In this document: positions 44,170-51,754 of the stretch, one piece after another | How the letters are laid out: every line of letters starts with the position of its first letter | Numbering within the stretch: the stretch's first letter is position 1 | NCBI RefSeq assembly: GCF_900102925.1 | Contig: NZ_FNKI01000003.1 | Span: forward strand, 1-64,000 | Length of the DNA: 64,000 nt | Direction: 5' to 3' | Source: Flagellimonas zhangzhouensis | GTDB lineage: Bacteria > Bacteroidota > Bacteroidia > Flavobacteriales > Flavobacteriaceae | Notes under the pieces: model-generated | The model's input: only the letters and a program-made list of their open reading frames with translations | What the model was told of the DNA's origin: nothing | The model's database searches: none | Translations under genes and position numbers: made by a program

Positions 44170-44574
44170 AATTTACTTCTTGTAATTTTAAAATATATTT
44201 TTGTTTTGTTGACTTTTAAACAATCATCATAACGATTTCCCTACCCTGTTGTTGTAATGTTTCTTCTTTTTGTTGTGAATCGCCCCATTACTGATGTGAA
44301 ATTCATTTCCCTTATAACTAGTTAGGATAATGTTCGCATCCCCTGGTTACTGATTGACCAAAAACAAAACTCCTTAACTTCATTTATTGTAAATGGATGA
44401 GTCCCCAAAAAATTGCGATTACCTTGAATGAATCCCATTATTGACCTCTCATATTGGACACTGACTAGCATAAATTAAATAATGAGTTAAGTCAATTAGT
44501 TCTTCCATTTATTCTTTTCAGGGAATATATTCACTAAAAAACATTACTTTTGGTGAATTAATTCACTTAATCTT
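44170..44574. other. 405-base intergenic region
   Basis: A divergent promoter region between the lipoprotein and AAA-DUF4143 genes, AT-rich. The only structure noticed is a 14-bp palindrome (GTGAATTAATTCAC, 44553-44566) directly before the AAA gene, with another TTCAC half-site at ~44530. No gene is seen. Confidence 0.55.
44553..44566. promoter_or_regulatory. 14-bp palindrome before the AAA-DUF4143 gene
   Basis: GTGAATTAATTCAC ends 8 bases before the ATG, with an extra TTCACT half-site about 20 bases upstream. Its placement over the ribosome-binding region suggests autoregulation. Confidence 0.4.
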
Positions 44575-45687
44575 ATGATTAAACGAATCTTAGAAGAGAA
44601 AATCATTCAAAAGCTGGATAAGGGAAAGGCAATCCTAGTCATTGGACCGAGACAAGTTGGAAAAACGACCTTAATCAATTCCATTTTGGAAAATAGGGAC
44701 CATTTGTTTTTGGATGGTGATGATTCCACCGTCAGAAATCTATTGACCAACCCCAACACCGAGCAACTAAAGAGCATTATAGGCAACTATAAAACCTTGT
44801 TCATCGATGAGGCCCAACGTATCGAGAATATCGGGTTGACCTTAAAAATAATCACCGACCAGTTCAAAAAAGTACAACTATTGGTAAGCGGTTCTTCGGC
44901 ATTTGAATTGAACAATCAGACCAGCGAGCCATTGACCGGAAGAAAATGGGAATACAAATTATATCCCATTTCTTGGCAGGAGTTGGAGGACAGTATTGGT
45001 TATGTAAAGTCTGAGCAGCAGCTCGAATTAAGAATCCTTTACGGCATGTATCCAGATGTTATAAACCATCCTGGGGACGAAATTGAGGTTTTAAAACAAT
45101 TGACCAACAGCTATCTCTACAAAGATATTTTCGCATTTAGCGGAATACGAAAGCCCCAAGTGTTGGAAAAATTACTTCGTGCCCTGGCCTTGCAGTTGGG
45201 CAGCGAGGTAAGCTACAATGAACTTGCCCAATTGGTGGGCGTTGATAAGAATACCGTTTCCAATTACATCGATGTTCTTGAAAAAGGGTATGTGATTTTT
45301 AGGTTATCAAGCTTTAGCAGGAATCTGAGGAACGAAATAAAGACCAACCAAAAGATTTACTTCTACGATACAGGGGTGAGAAACGCCATTATCGGGAATT
45401 TCAATCTATTGGACAGCCGAAGTGACAAGGGGGGTCTCTGGGAGAACTTCTTGATAGCACAGCGCATCAAAAAACTGGCCTACGATGGCTCTTTGTCCAA
45501 TTCCTATTTTTGGCGAACAAAACAGCAACAGGAAGTGGATTATGTTGAAGAGGTCTCAGGGAAAATCACGGGCTACGAGTTTAAGTGGAGTGAAAAAGCT
45601 AAAGCCAAGCTTCCAAAGTCTTTTATGGAAAGTTACAATGCCACTATTGAAGTAATCCACAGAAACAATTTTAGGGAATTTGTGTAG
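44575..45687 (+). CDS. AAA ATPase with DUF4143 domain
   Basis: This 370-residue protein has Walker A VIGPRQVGKTTL (about residues 23-34), Walker B LFIDEAQRI, a sensor LVSGSSAFEL, then a winged-helix-like region (VSYNELAQLVGVDKNTVSNYIDVLEKG) and the C-terminal DUF4143 domain with a restriction-like EVDYVEE...YEFKW pattern. The family is common, of unclear cellular role and often on mobile elements. It converges on the recombinase gene. Confidence 0.85.
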   Translation: MIKRILEEKIIQKLDKGKAILVIGPRQVGKTTLINSILENRDHLFLDGDDSTVRNLLTNPNTEQLKSIIGNYKTLFIDEAQRIENIGLTLKIITDQFKKVQLLVSGSSAFELNNQTSEPLTGRKWEYKLYPISWQELEDSIGYVKSEQQLELRILYGMYPDVINHPGDEIEVLKQLTNSYLYKDIFAFSGIRKPQVLEKLLRALALQLGSEVSYNELAQLVGVDKNTVSNYIDVLEKGYVIFRLSSFSRNLRNEIKTNQKIYFYDTGVRNAIIGNFNLLDSRSDKGGLWENFLIAQRIKKLAYDGSLSNSYFWRTKQQQEVDYVEEVSGKITGYEFKWSEKAKAKLPKSFMESYNATIEVIHRNNFREFV

Positions 45688-45720
45688 GTCTTAATATTGC
45701 GAAGCCTTTATGCTGTTTTT

Positions 45721-46932
45721 TTAGGAAAAAAGTACTTCAACGGCGTCATCCACAATTTCATTGCCCAATTCTTTGAGGTATACTTGGGTAATCTTTATAT
45801 CTGCATGCCCAAGCGATTCTCCAATAATATCCGTGGCCACCCCTTTTTGTTTAAGGCAGTTTGCATAACTGTGCCTAGCCACGTAGGAACTTAAGGCCTG
45901 ATTGATGCCACAGAGTTTAGCAATTTCTTTCAGACCCTTGTTATATTGGGCAAGTGTCTTCTTTTTGCGATGGTCTAATTGCAAAGGGGTCAAATCATTG
46001 TATAAGAGAATTGGAAAAATATACTTCGTACCCAGGGAATATTCTCGATAATAATCTAAAATGGCTCTCAAGGGCGGATTGATTTTTACAGAAAATGGGC
46101 GTTTCGTTTTATTGCGGATATATCTAATCCGCTCTCCATGGATGTCGCTCCATTTCAGACAAATCATATCCGCGAAGTTCATCCCTCTAGAATAGAAACT
46201 GAACATGAAATAATTTCTGTGATCGACCAGATGTGGATACTTTGTTAAATCAAGATTGTGAATCTTATTAATCTGTTCCAAATTCAAGGCTCTCTTAATG
46301 CCTTTGCCTTTTAGTCTTGATATTTTATAGACATGGAAGGGATGCTTTTCTACTTTGAAGATATTCCGTTCTAAGGCTTTATTGTACATAGCACGAATCG
46401 TTCGCATTTTTACACCTATTCCGCCATCCGTGCCACCACGTGAGCGCAAAAAAGTATCATACTTGTTTAAAAAGGTAGCATCAATTTCCGAAAAACGTAG
46501 ACTTTTAAAACCAATAAATCGTTTGATTGAGTTGGAGGCATCGTGATAAAGCTTGGCGTTACCCATTCTACCCGCGTCACGCATTTCCTGTATGATCTCG
46601 TCCCAAAACCGGAATACATCCTGAGAAGCTGGATTGGTGTCTACTCGAAAATGTTTATCAAAATCGTCAAGAGAAAAATCTTCTTTTTCAAGCTCCAGGT
46701 CATAGTAGGTTTTTAAGGCTCGGTCTTTTATTTTCAGAAGCACTCTATTCTTTTGGATGTAGTTCGCATTTTTGCCATTGAAAGAACCTGTATCTTCGTT
46801 CCACTCTTCCAAATTGGTATTCAAAGGAGTGCGGTAATATTTGGTTCTACGATTTTTGGTTACCCTTAAAAAGATGGGAAATGAGCCATTGGCCAATGCT
46901 TTTTTTCTTAAAACGACTTTGATTGAAGACAT
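45721..46932 (-). CDS. Tyrosine-type site-specific recombinase (integrase)
   Basis: This 403-residue recombinase of the Bacteroidetes integrase type has an arm-binding N-terminus, a SAM-like core-binding domain (about 95-190) and a catalytic domain with R (FYSRGMNF), HSYANCLKQKG, GHADIKITQVYL and the nucleophile Tyr. It is located at the right end of the nested element, 154 bases from the junction, as expected for its integrase. The ATG at 46932 (MSSIKVVLRKK) is chosen over a frame from 46992. Confidence 0.9.
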   Translation of the reverse strand: MSSIKVVLRKKALANGSFPIFLRVTKNRRTKYYRTPLNTNLEEWNEDTGSFNGKNANYIQKNRVLLKIKDRALKTYYDLELEKEDFSLDDFDKHFRVDTNPASQDVFRFWDEIIQEMRDAGRMGNAKLYHDASNSIKRFIGFKSLRFSEIDATFLNKYDTFLRSRGGTDGGIGVKMRTIRAMYNKALERNIFKVEKHPFHVYKISRLKGKGIKRALNLEQINKIHNLDLTKYPHLVDHRNYFMFSFYSRGMNFADMICLKWSDIHGERIRYIRNKTKRPFSVKINPPLRAILDYYREYSLGTKYIFPILLYNDLTPLQLDHRKKKTLAQYNKGLKEIAKLCGINQALSSYVARHSYANCLKQKGVATDIIGESLGHADIKITQVYLKELGNEIVDDAVEVLFS

Positions 46933-47086
46933 ACTTTTTTGGTTTTGGGTACAACATAGGTACAACAAATGGGTACTTAAATGTAGTCCCAAGGAAGCTA
47001 AAAGAAAAGTGAAAAATCATAAAATACTGATTTTCAAAACAAAAGAAATCAAATGCAACCATTTGAAAATCAATAATTTGCGACTG

Positions 47087-47247
47087 TCATAGACCAAAAC
47101 ATTGCATTGGGTCAAGGCTCCCAATCGTCTTGGAAAATCCCTCCACAAAGAAATGCACCCCAAAGAATCGTGTAGAAATATTAGGGTAGGTGCATCGGGG
47201 TAATCCCCTATGATCTGAAAAGCAATTTGGTCATCTGTAAACTGCAT
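47087..47247 (-). pseudogene. Alpha/beta hydrolase, N-terminal part (split gene)
   Basis: Begins MQFTDDQIAFQIIG and contains PTLIFLHDSLGCISLW (oxyanion-hole region), ending NVLVYDS at the junction with the nested element; translation would run on into KLLIFKW from element sequence. The rest of the gene is at 39816-40410. An upstream GTG start at 47280 is possible but adds non-conserved residues. Confidence 0.8.
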
Positions 47248-47316
47248 ACCATCACTTGGTCCTTGATTCTCTATATCCACTGATCATTCGGTTTGGCAGT
47301 ACGTATAAAACAAATC

Positions 47317-47352
47317 AAAAACCCATGGTTCCTTATCGCACCATGGGTTTTT
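47317..47352. terminator. Bidirectional intrinsic terminator
   Basis: AAAAACCCATGG and CCATGGGTTTTT pair around a 12-base loop, with A and T runs at the edges. It lies just downstream of the minus-strand gene at 47386. Confidence 0.85.
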
Positions 47353-47385
47353 AAAGCTAGTTTGATCTTTCGTATGGTAAAGATC

Positions 47386-48135
47386 TTAAATATCATCGAC
47401 TTTTACACCCTCATTTTTCGGTGCCCTATAGGCCCGTTTGGTCACTTTGAGGTTTTTGAAATACCCGATGGTACCAATGTCCACATAAAGGCCAACACCA
47501 CCAACGGTATGTTTCCCCAGCATTTTGTCCACCACAAAGGTGGAGTATTTGGCATCGTTGATGAACATTTCTGCAAAGTCCCCATTGACCTCAATCCGCA
47601 TTTTGATCCATTCCTTGAGGGCGACCGGTGCAGAACCTTCATATTTGCCCGGATCGGATTTACGGAGCATATCGAATTTGGCATTCGGATAGGAAATATA
47701 TTGGACCGCATGGTTACGATACTGCTGGTTGTTGACCCTTCCCACTTTGGGACGTACATAGATGCCCTCAAAGGCCGAATCATCAGGTACTATTCTAAAA
47801 TATACACCGATGAACCCAGCAATCCCAGGATAAGGAGCGGGATCTTGGAGCTGGCTGTACATTTCCACTTCAATGGTTCCGTTTTCAAAATCCTCCAGTC
47901 CCACCAAGCGCGCATAATGGGGTTCGTCCACGGTGGCCTCGATATTGTTCATATCAAAGGGAAGTGCTTCGAGATCCCTTTCGATCTTCAGCACTTTCTT
48001 CCCTTGGAATTTGATGATGGACCCCGTGACATTGTGTAATTCAAAGGTTTGTTTTTTGAGTTCCAATTTTTTGTGTTGACCGGACAGGGATAAGGTTCCC
48101 GTGACCATCAACGCTATTACTGCATACTTTTTCAT
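47386..48135 (-). CDS. Exported LamG/DUF1080-like beta-sandwich protein
   Basis: This 249-residue protein has a signal peptide (MKKYAVIALMVTGTLSLSGQ). The mature part looks like a concanavalin-type beta sandwich of the kind seen in 3-keto-disaccharide hydrolase or LamG-like proteins (FENGTIEVEMYSQ, GIAGFIGVYFRI, WIKMRIEVNGDFAEMFIND). No catalytic residues are assigned. It lies about 60 bases downstream of the alpha/beta hydrolase gene in the same direction. Confidence 0.6.
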   Translation of the reverse strand: MKKYAVIALMVTGTLSLSGQHKKLELKKQTFELHNVTGSIIKFQGKKVLKIERDLEALPFDMNNIEATVDEPHYARLVGLEDFENGTIEVEMYSQLQDPAPYPGIAGFIGVYFRIVPDDSAFEGIYVRPKVGRVNNQQYRNHAVQYISYPNAKFDMLRKSDPGKYEGSAPVALKEWIKMRIEVNGDFAEMFINDAKYSTFVVDKMLGKHTVGGVGLYVDIGTIGYFKNLKVTKRAYRAPKNEGVKVDDI

Positions 48136-48196
48136 AGTATTTTCTTTTTGATACTTGAATTGATTTTTTGGGCTATTCCAACAAGCGTTCCCTACC

Positions 48197-49042
48197 CTAG
48201 TCATGAGCATTTAAAAAAGGTTTGACACTGGCCCAAACGGCATCAAAATTTTCCAAAAACACCACATGGCCGGTATTGGGAACTATCCCCAATTGACTGT
48301 CGGGAATCATCTGGTAGGCGGCAATGACCGTGGCCAGTGGGGCATTTTTATCAAGCTCTCCCGCCAATACCAGCACCGGACATTGAATGCTGTTGAACAA
48401 CTCTTTGCTGGCTACCATGGTATTATAGAATTGGGTCATCTGCTTCCAGAACTCCTCCAATTTTTCAGGTTCGGGCATCAGGGCCAACCGGGATTTCCAA
48501 AAATCACTCTCCAAATCGAATCGTTCCTTGGAAAAGGCGGGCACCTGGCGTAAACCGGGAATCTGTTCGCCGGCTCCAATGGCCACCAACTTCTTTACCC
48601 TATTGGGGTACATGCTGGCCACCTTATAGCCCGTGTAGGCCCCATCACTGAAACCCAATAGGGTTATACTGTCCTTGGTCACCGCATTGATTACGGCCAT
48701 CACATCATTCGCCTTGAGTTCATAGGTGATCGGTGCCGTGCCGATCTCGGACTTTCCATGACCCCTTGTGGCCATGGCCACGACCAGATGATCCCTTTTG
48801 AGTTTTTCAATGAATCCGGTCATTTCATCTATGGAGCCCATAATGCCCCCATGTAATAATAGTATGGGGTCCCCGCTACCATAGACTTCATAATATATAT
48901 TGGCGTCCCCTGCTTTAACATATGCGCCTGCCTTGGGGTTGTTCCCATAGGGAACCTTTTCTGTTGTTTTGGTTTGTGCTTGGACCTGGGAAAATGCCAG
49001 CCAGCATAGCAACCAAACTGAATTTAAAATCAACTGTTTCAT
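48197..49042 (-). CDS. Secreted alpha/beta hydrolase
   Basis: This 281-residue protein has a signal peptide (residues ~1-22, ending SQVQAQ). It has the oxyanion-hole segment ILLLHGGIMGS, the nucleophile elbow LGFSDGAYTG, the acid in VLAGELDKNAP and the His in NTGHVVF. It is a different gene from the split hydrolase. The substrate is unknown. It sits in a run of small minus-strand genes below a Crp-family regulator. Confidence 0.83.
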   Translation of the reverse strand: MKQLILNSVWLLCWLAFSQVQAQTKTTEKVPYGNNPKAGAYVKAGDANIYYEVYGSGDPILLLHGGIMGSIDEMTGFIEKLKRDHLVVAMATRGHGKSEIGTAPITYELKANDVMAVINAVTKDSITLLGFSDGAYTGYKVASMYPNRVKKLVAIGAGEQIPGLRQVPAFSKERFDLESDFWKSRLALMPEPEKLEEFWKQMTQFYNTMVASKELFNSIQCPVLVLAGELDKNAPLATVIAAYQMIPDSQLGIVPNTGHVVFLENFDAVWASVKPFLNAHD

Positions 49043-49180
49043 ATCATTACCATATCAAATTGGGCAGTAAAAAAGTTATCCCATTGGTTCTTTGGGAGTC
49101 AGTACTATTAATCTAGACCTATTATTTTTTGTTTCCTTCTCTACGTTGTGGCGGATAACCACTGTTCCACATAGCGGTTA

Positions 49181-49708
49181 TCAGAACAACTTTTCATTGG
49201 GAGGTTTTACCCCTGCCAAACGGATATAGATGGTCGTCTGTCCCCTATGGTGGGTCTGGTGCTCGAAGAGTTTGGCGAGTGCCTGTCCCTTGGTCATCTC
49301 AAAACGGCCAAATAGGGTAACGGGTTCCGCCAATGCTTCATCGCTCAAACCCTTGATTCCGGCAATTACAAAATCATATCCGGCACTGACCAATTTGGTA
49401 ACGTTTTCCTTTGAGGTGTCCGTACTCTTTTCGGATTCCCCCATCCCAACTGGGCTTTCCACACCTGTGGCCGCTGCCGTAAACCCATAGTTCGCATCGG
49501 TCAAATGCAGCATCTGTTGTGCAAAGGAGCGGATTTCAGAGGTTGGTTTCAGATCAAATTTGTCCGCGGGCATGGTCTCCAAATATTCCAAGGTATAGGC
49601 TTTGGCCCGTTCCCAGTCGGCTACCAGATCAGAGACCTTTTGTGCATTCGCTGAATTCATGATAATTACAATAAAGGTTAAGGGTACTAGATTTTTGATG
49701 GTTTTCAT
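49181..49708 (-). CDS. DinB-family (four-helix) protein, exported form
   Basis: This 175-residue protein has an N-terminal signal peptide (MKTIKNLVPLTFIVIIMNSANA) followed by a DinB-like four-helix bundle; MLHLTDANYG, LFEHQTHHRGQTTIYIR supply the metal-binding His residues. DinB proteins bind a divalent metal and may act in thiol-dependent chemistry. This family is unrelated to the Y-family polymerase also called DinB. Confidence 0.8.
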   Translation of the reverse strand: MKTIKNLVPLTFIVIIMNSANAQKVSDLVADWERAKAYTLEYLETMPADKFDLKPTSEIRSFAQQMLHLTDANYGFTAAATGVESPVGMGESEKSTDTSKENVTKLVSAGYDFVIAGIKGLSDEALAEPVTLFGRFEMTKGQALAKLFEHQTHHRGQTTIYIRLAGVKPPNEKLF

Positions 49709-49745
49709 AGGATCATATTTGTTCCGGATCGCTCCGGGGGTTAAC

Positions 49746-50198
49746 TTATTTGGATTGGTTGTACATGTATTTGTCGATTTTCCATGTACCGTTCACTTTG
49801 TTCAAGACGAACAATTCCCTGAATGCTTCGGTGAGCTTTTGGTCATTGGCCTTGATCCACACCGTCCCTTTGGAATTGGACTGCACCATGGCCATATCTT
49901 CTTTTATCCTTATGTCCGCGATGGTCACCTTGAGGTCAAATCCAAAATTATCAAAGACATATCGGTAATTCCCGGTCAACCCCTCGGTCCCAATAGCTGT
50001 TGGCGCACCGGTTGGGAAAACGGCCCCATCATTGGTAAATACGGACACGATATGTTGGACATTGCCTTCGTTCAAGGCTTTGAAATAGGCTTGAACGGTA
50101 TGTTGTACGGCTTCCTCATCTTTGGTCTGTGAATGCCCAACGTACCCCAACAACACCATAACAACCAATAAGATACGATTATAAACTGATTTTTTCAT
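49746..50198 (-). CDS. SgcJ/EcaC-type SnoaL-like (NTF2-fold) exported protein
   Basis: This 150-residue protein has a signal peptide (ending GYVGHSQ) and a small NTF2-like barrel: VQAYFKALNEGNVQHIVSVFTNDGAVFP is the typical cone-fold opening, and GTWKIDKYMYN closes it. Proteins of this type bind small molecules or act as minor enzymes. The ATG at 50198 begins a canonical signal peptide, better than the upstream start. Confidence 0.75.
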   Translation of the reverse strand: MKKSVYNRILLVVMVLLGYVGHSQTKDEEAVQHTVQAYFKALNEGNVQHIVSVFTNDGAVFPTGAPTAIGTEGLTGNYRYVFDNFGFDLKVTIADIRIKEDMAMVQSNSKGTVWIKANDQKLTEAFRELFVLNKVNGTWKIDKYMYNQSK

Positions 50199-50292
50199 CT
50201 TGCATTTGTTTATCATTTACAATGCAAAGTTGGGGTACATCAGGAGGATTGACCCATAAACTAGTTTAAGAAATCAGGGGATTGGAAGGGAA

Positions 50293-50877
50293 CTATTTTT
50301 TGGCCACCAGCTCTTTTCTGATCATACTCAGAAATTCAGGGGTTATACCCAAGTAAGAAGCGATCTGGGTATTGGGAAGTCGGGAACCCAGACTTGGATA
50401 CTTGGATAGAAAATACAGATACCGTTCCTGTGCTGTGGAACTGATGCTCTGAAATACCCTATTCTGTAGTTCCACATACTTTTCTTCCGTGATGACCTTA
50501 AAGATACGGTCAAGCTTTGGAATATTGATGTACAAATAATAGAGGTCCTGTTGCTCGATCTGGATGACCTCGGTGGGTTCTAGGGCCTGGATATTGGATT
50601 CACCGGGTTGTGTGGCATGGAAACTGCTGATATCGGACAACCATTCGTTTTCTGAAGCGAACAGGATGTTGTGCTCCTTGCCATTTCCATCAATTCCATA
50701 CATCCTTAGGACACCTTTCACCACAAAGGTATAGTGACGACAGATTTCGACTGTCCGCAACAAATGCTCCCTGCGCTTGACCTTGCGGAATGAGATTCGC
50801 TCATGAATGAGCTGTTTTTCCTCCACCTCAAAAGGTAAATAGGTTTCAAAATGTTGTATCAGTGGTTTGGCCTGCAA
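50293..50877 (-). CDS. Crp/Fnr-family transcriptional regulator
   Basis: This 194-residue protein has a cyclic-nucleotide-binding-like beta roll (about residues 25-115, VVKGVLRMYGIDGNGKEHNI) and a C-terminal HTH (QIASYLGITPEFLSMIRKEL). It belongs to the short flavobacterial Crp group. No ATG is available in frame near the family start; a TTG at 50877, six codons after an in-frame stop, is the likely start. It lies 94 bases upstream of the NTF2-like gene and may control the downstream set. Confidence 0.85.
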   Translation of the reverse strand: MQAKPLIQHFETYLPFEVEEKQLIHERISFRKVKRREHLLRTVEICRHYTFVVKGVLRMYGIDGNGKEHNILFASENEWLSDISSFHATQPGESNIQALEPTEVIQIEQQDLYYLYINIPKLDRIFKVITEEKYVELQNRVFQSISSTAQERYLYFLSKYPSLGSRLPNTQIASYLGITPEFLSMIRKELVAKK

Positions 50878-51018
50878 AACAAATATCTTAATTCAAATCC
50901 AAGGTACAATATTCTTGAGATAATAGGGAACCCTGCAACATTGTCGGTCCGGGATTAAAAGGACAACCATCCGCTTCCCTTGAAGATCTATGGCGACAAA
51001 GGCCCCATCGACACAGGA

Positions 51019-51576
51019 TCAATCGGAAAAAAGTTCCCCTTGGGTATCTTGGCAAGGTCTATTGTCCTTGGGCATTGAAGCTTTCATGCTGTCCTTTAAG
51101 GCCTTTCGTCGTTTCTCATAGATCCACATCCTTAACCCTTTCAAAAGGCCCATCTCATACTCGGAAAGTTGTTGGGGAGCCACTTCCTCCATGGCCTCAA
51201 TTTGACCTGTTTTCTTGAAAGTCTTGGCATACTGGAGCCCACACCATGTGTAAATGTTCACCCATTCACTGGGCATGGGAGATTCGAAAGTCCTGGGCAT
51301 CATATAGGCCACAACCTCGGTCAAGGAGGCCATGTGTTCCCCACGCATCCGGGTCAACATCCGGGCCATGGTGATATTGTTTAAAAGGTCTTTGGGCACG
51401 GCATCCTGCCATTGGGATGGATACACAATGATGGGACTTTGCAATAGGTCCATTAAGTCAAGGACAAAATCGGATTTGGTCTTTTTGAAAGACTTGGGTC
51501 TTAGGTTTGGAATTGGTGTTTTCGCTGGCTCCAGTTCAAAGCCAAAATCCAGTTGCACTACGTTTTGATTTTCCAT
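51019..51576 (-). CDS. Hypothetical ICE protein
   Basis: This is a 185-residue protein, helical, no signal peptide, with a proline/basic linker (PIPNLRPKSFKKTKSD). A downstream position after polymerase genes recalls accessory factors of mutasome operons, but no ImuA/RecA-like motif is present. The ATG at 51576 fits; a ~70-bp element shared with the parB upstream region lies just before it, suggesting common control. Function unknown. Confidence 0.6.
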   Translation of the reverse strand: MENQNVVQLDFGFELEPAKTPIPNLRPKSFKKTKSDFVLDLMDLLQSPIIVYPSQWQDAVPKDLLNNITMARMLTRMRGEHMASLTEVVAYMMPRTFESPMPSEWVNIYTWCGLQYAKTFKKTGQIEAMEEVAPQQLSEYEMGLLKGLRMWIYEKRRKALKDSMKASMPKDNRPCQDTQGELFSD

Positions 51577-51625
51577 GATATGCGTTTTAAATTGAACAAT
51601 AGTGGCAGACCGCCAAACGCAAGGG

Positions 51626-51702
51626 AAAATTTTGGAGTGGGAAGGAAACGGAATAAACAGTGACAACGGTAACGGCTTTATGCCGTCCCTTGTCCGAGAA
51701 TA
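51626..51702. repeat. Shared ~70-bp upstream element, copy 1
   Basis: Contains AAAATTTTGGAG, AAGGAAACGGAATAAA and ACGGCTTTATGCCGT (a 5-bp stem hairpin), then CCCTTGTCCGAGAA. It is nearly identical to 58728-58795. Both copies stand upstream of minus-strand genes (51576 and 58669) at a similar distance. Confidence 0.65.
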
Positions 51703-51754
51703 TTTTCCGGGTTTATCTTTGGACAGTATTGATCTGAATACGCTCTACACCCTT

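Larger units (their letters stand above)
40411..47086. mobile_element. Nested mobilisable element inserted in the hydrolase gene (6,676 bp)
   Basis: The left junction is CTG|AAGAATG at 40410/40411 and the right junction CTG|TCATAG at 47086/47087. Removing the segment restores the hydrolase reading frame without lost or added bases; a CTG triplet is present at both edges. The content is a Toprim fragment, MobC-like protein, relaxase, DUF6730-like protein, CDF transporter, lipoprotein, AAA-DUF4143 protein and tyrosine recombinase at the right end. No terminal inverted repeats are seen. Confidence 0.8.
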
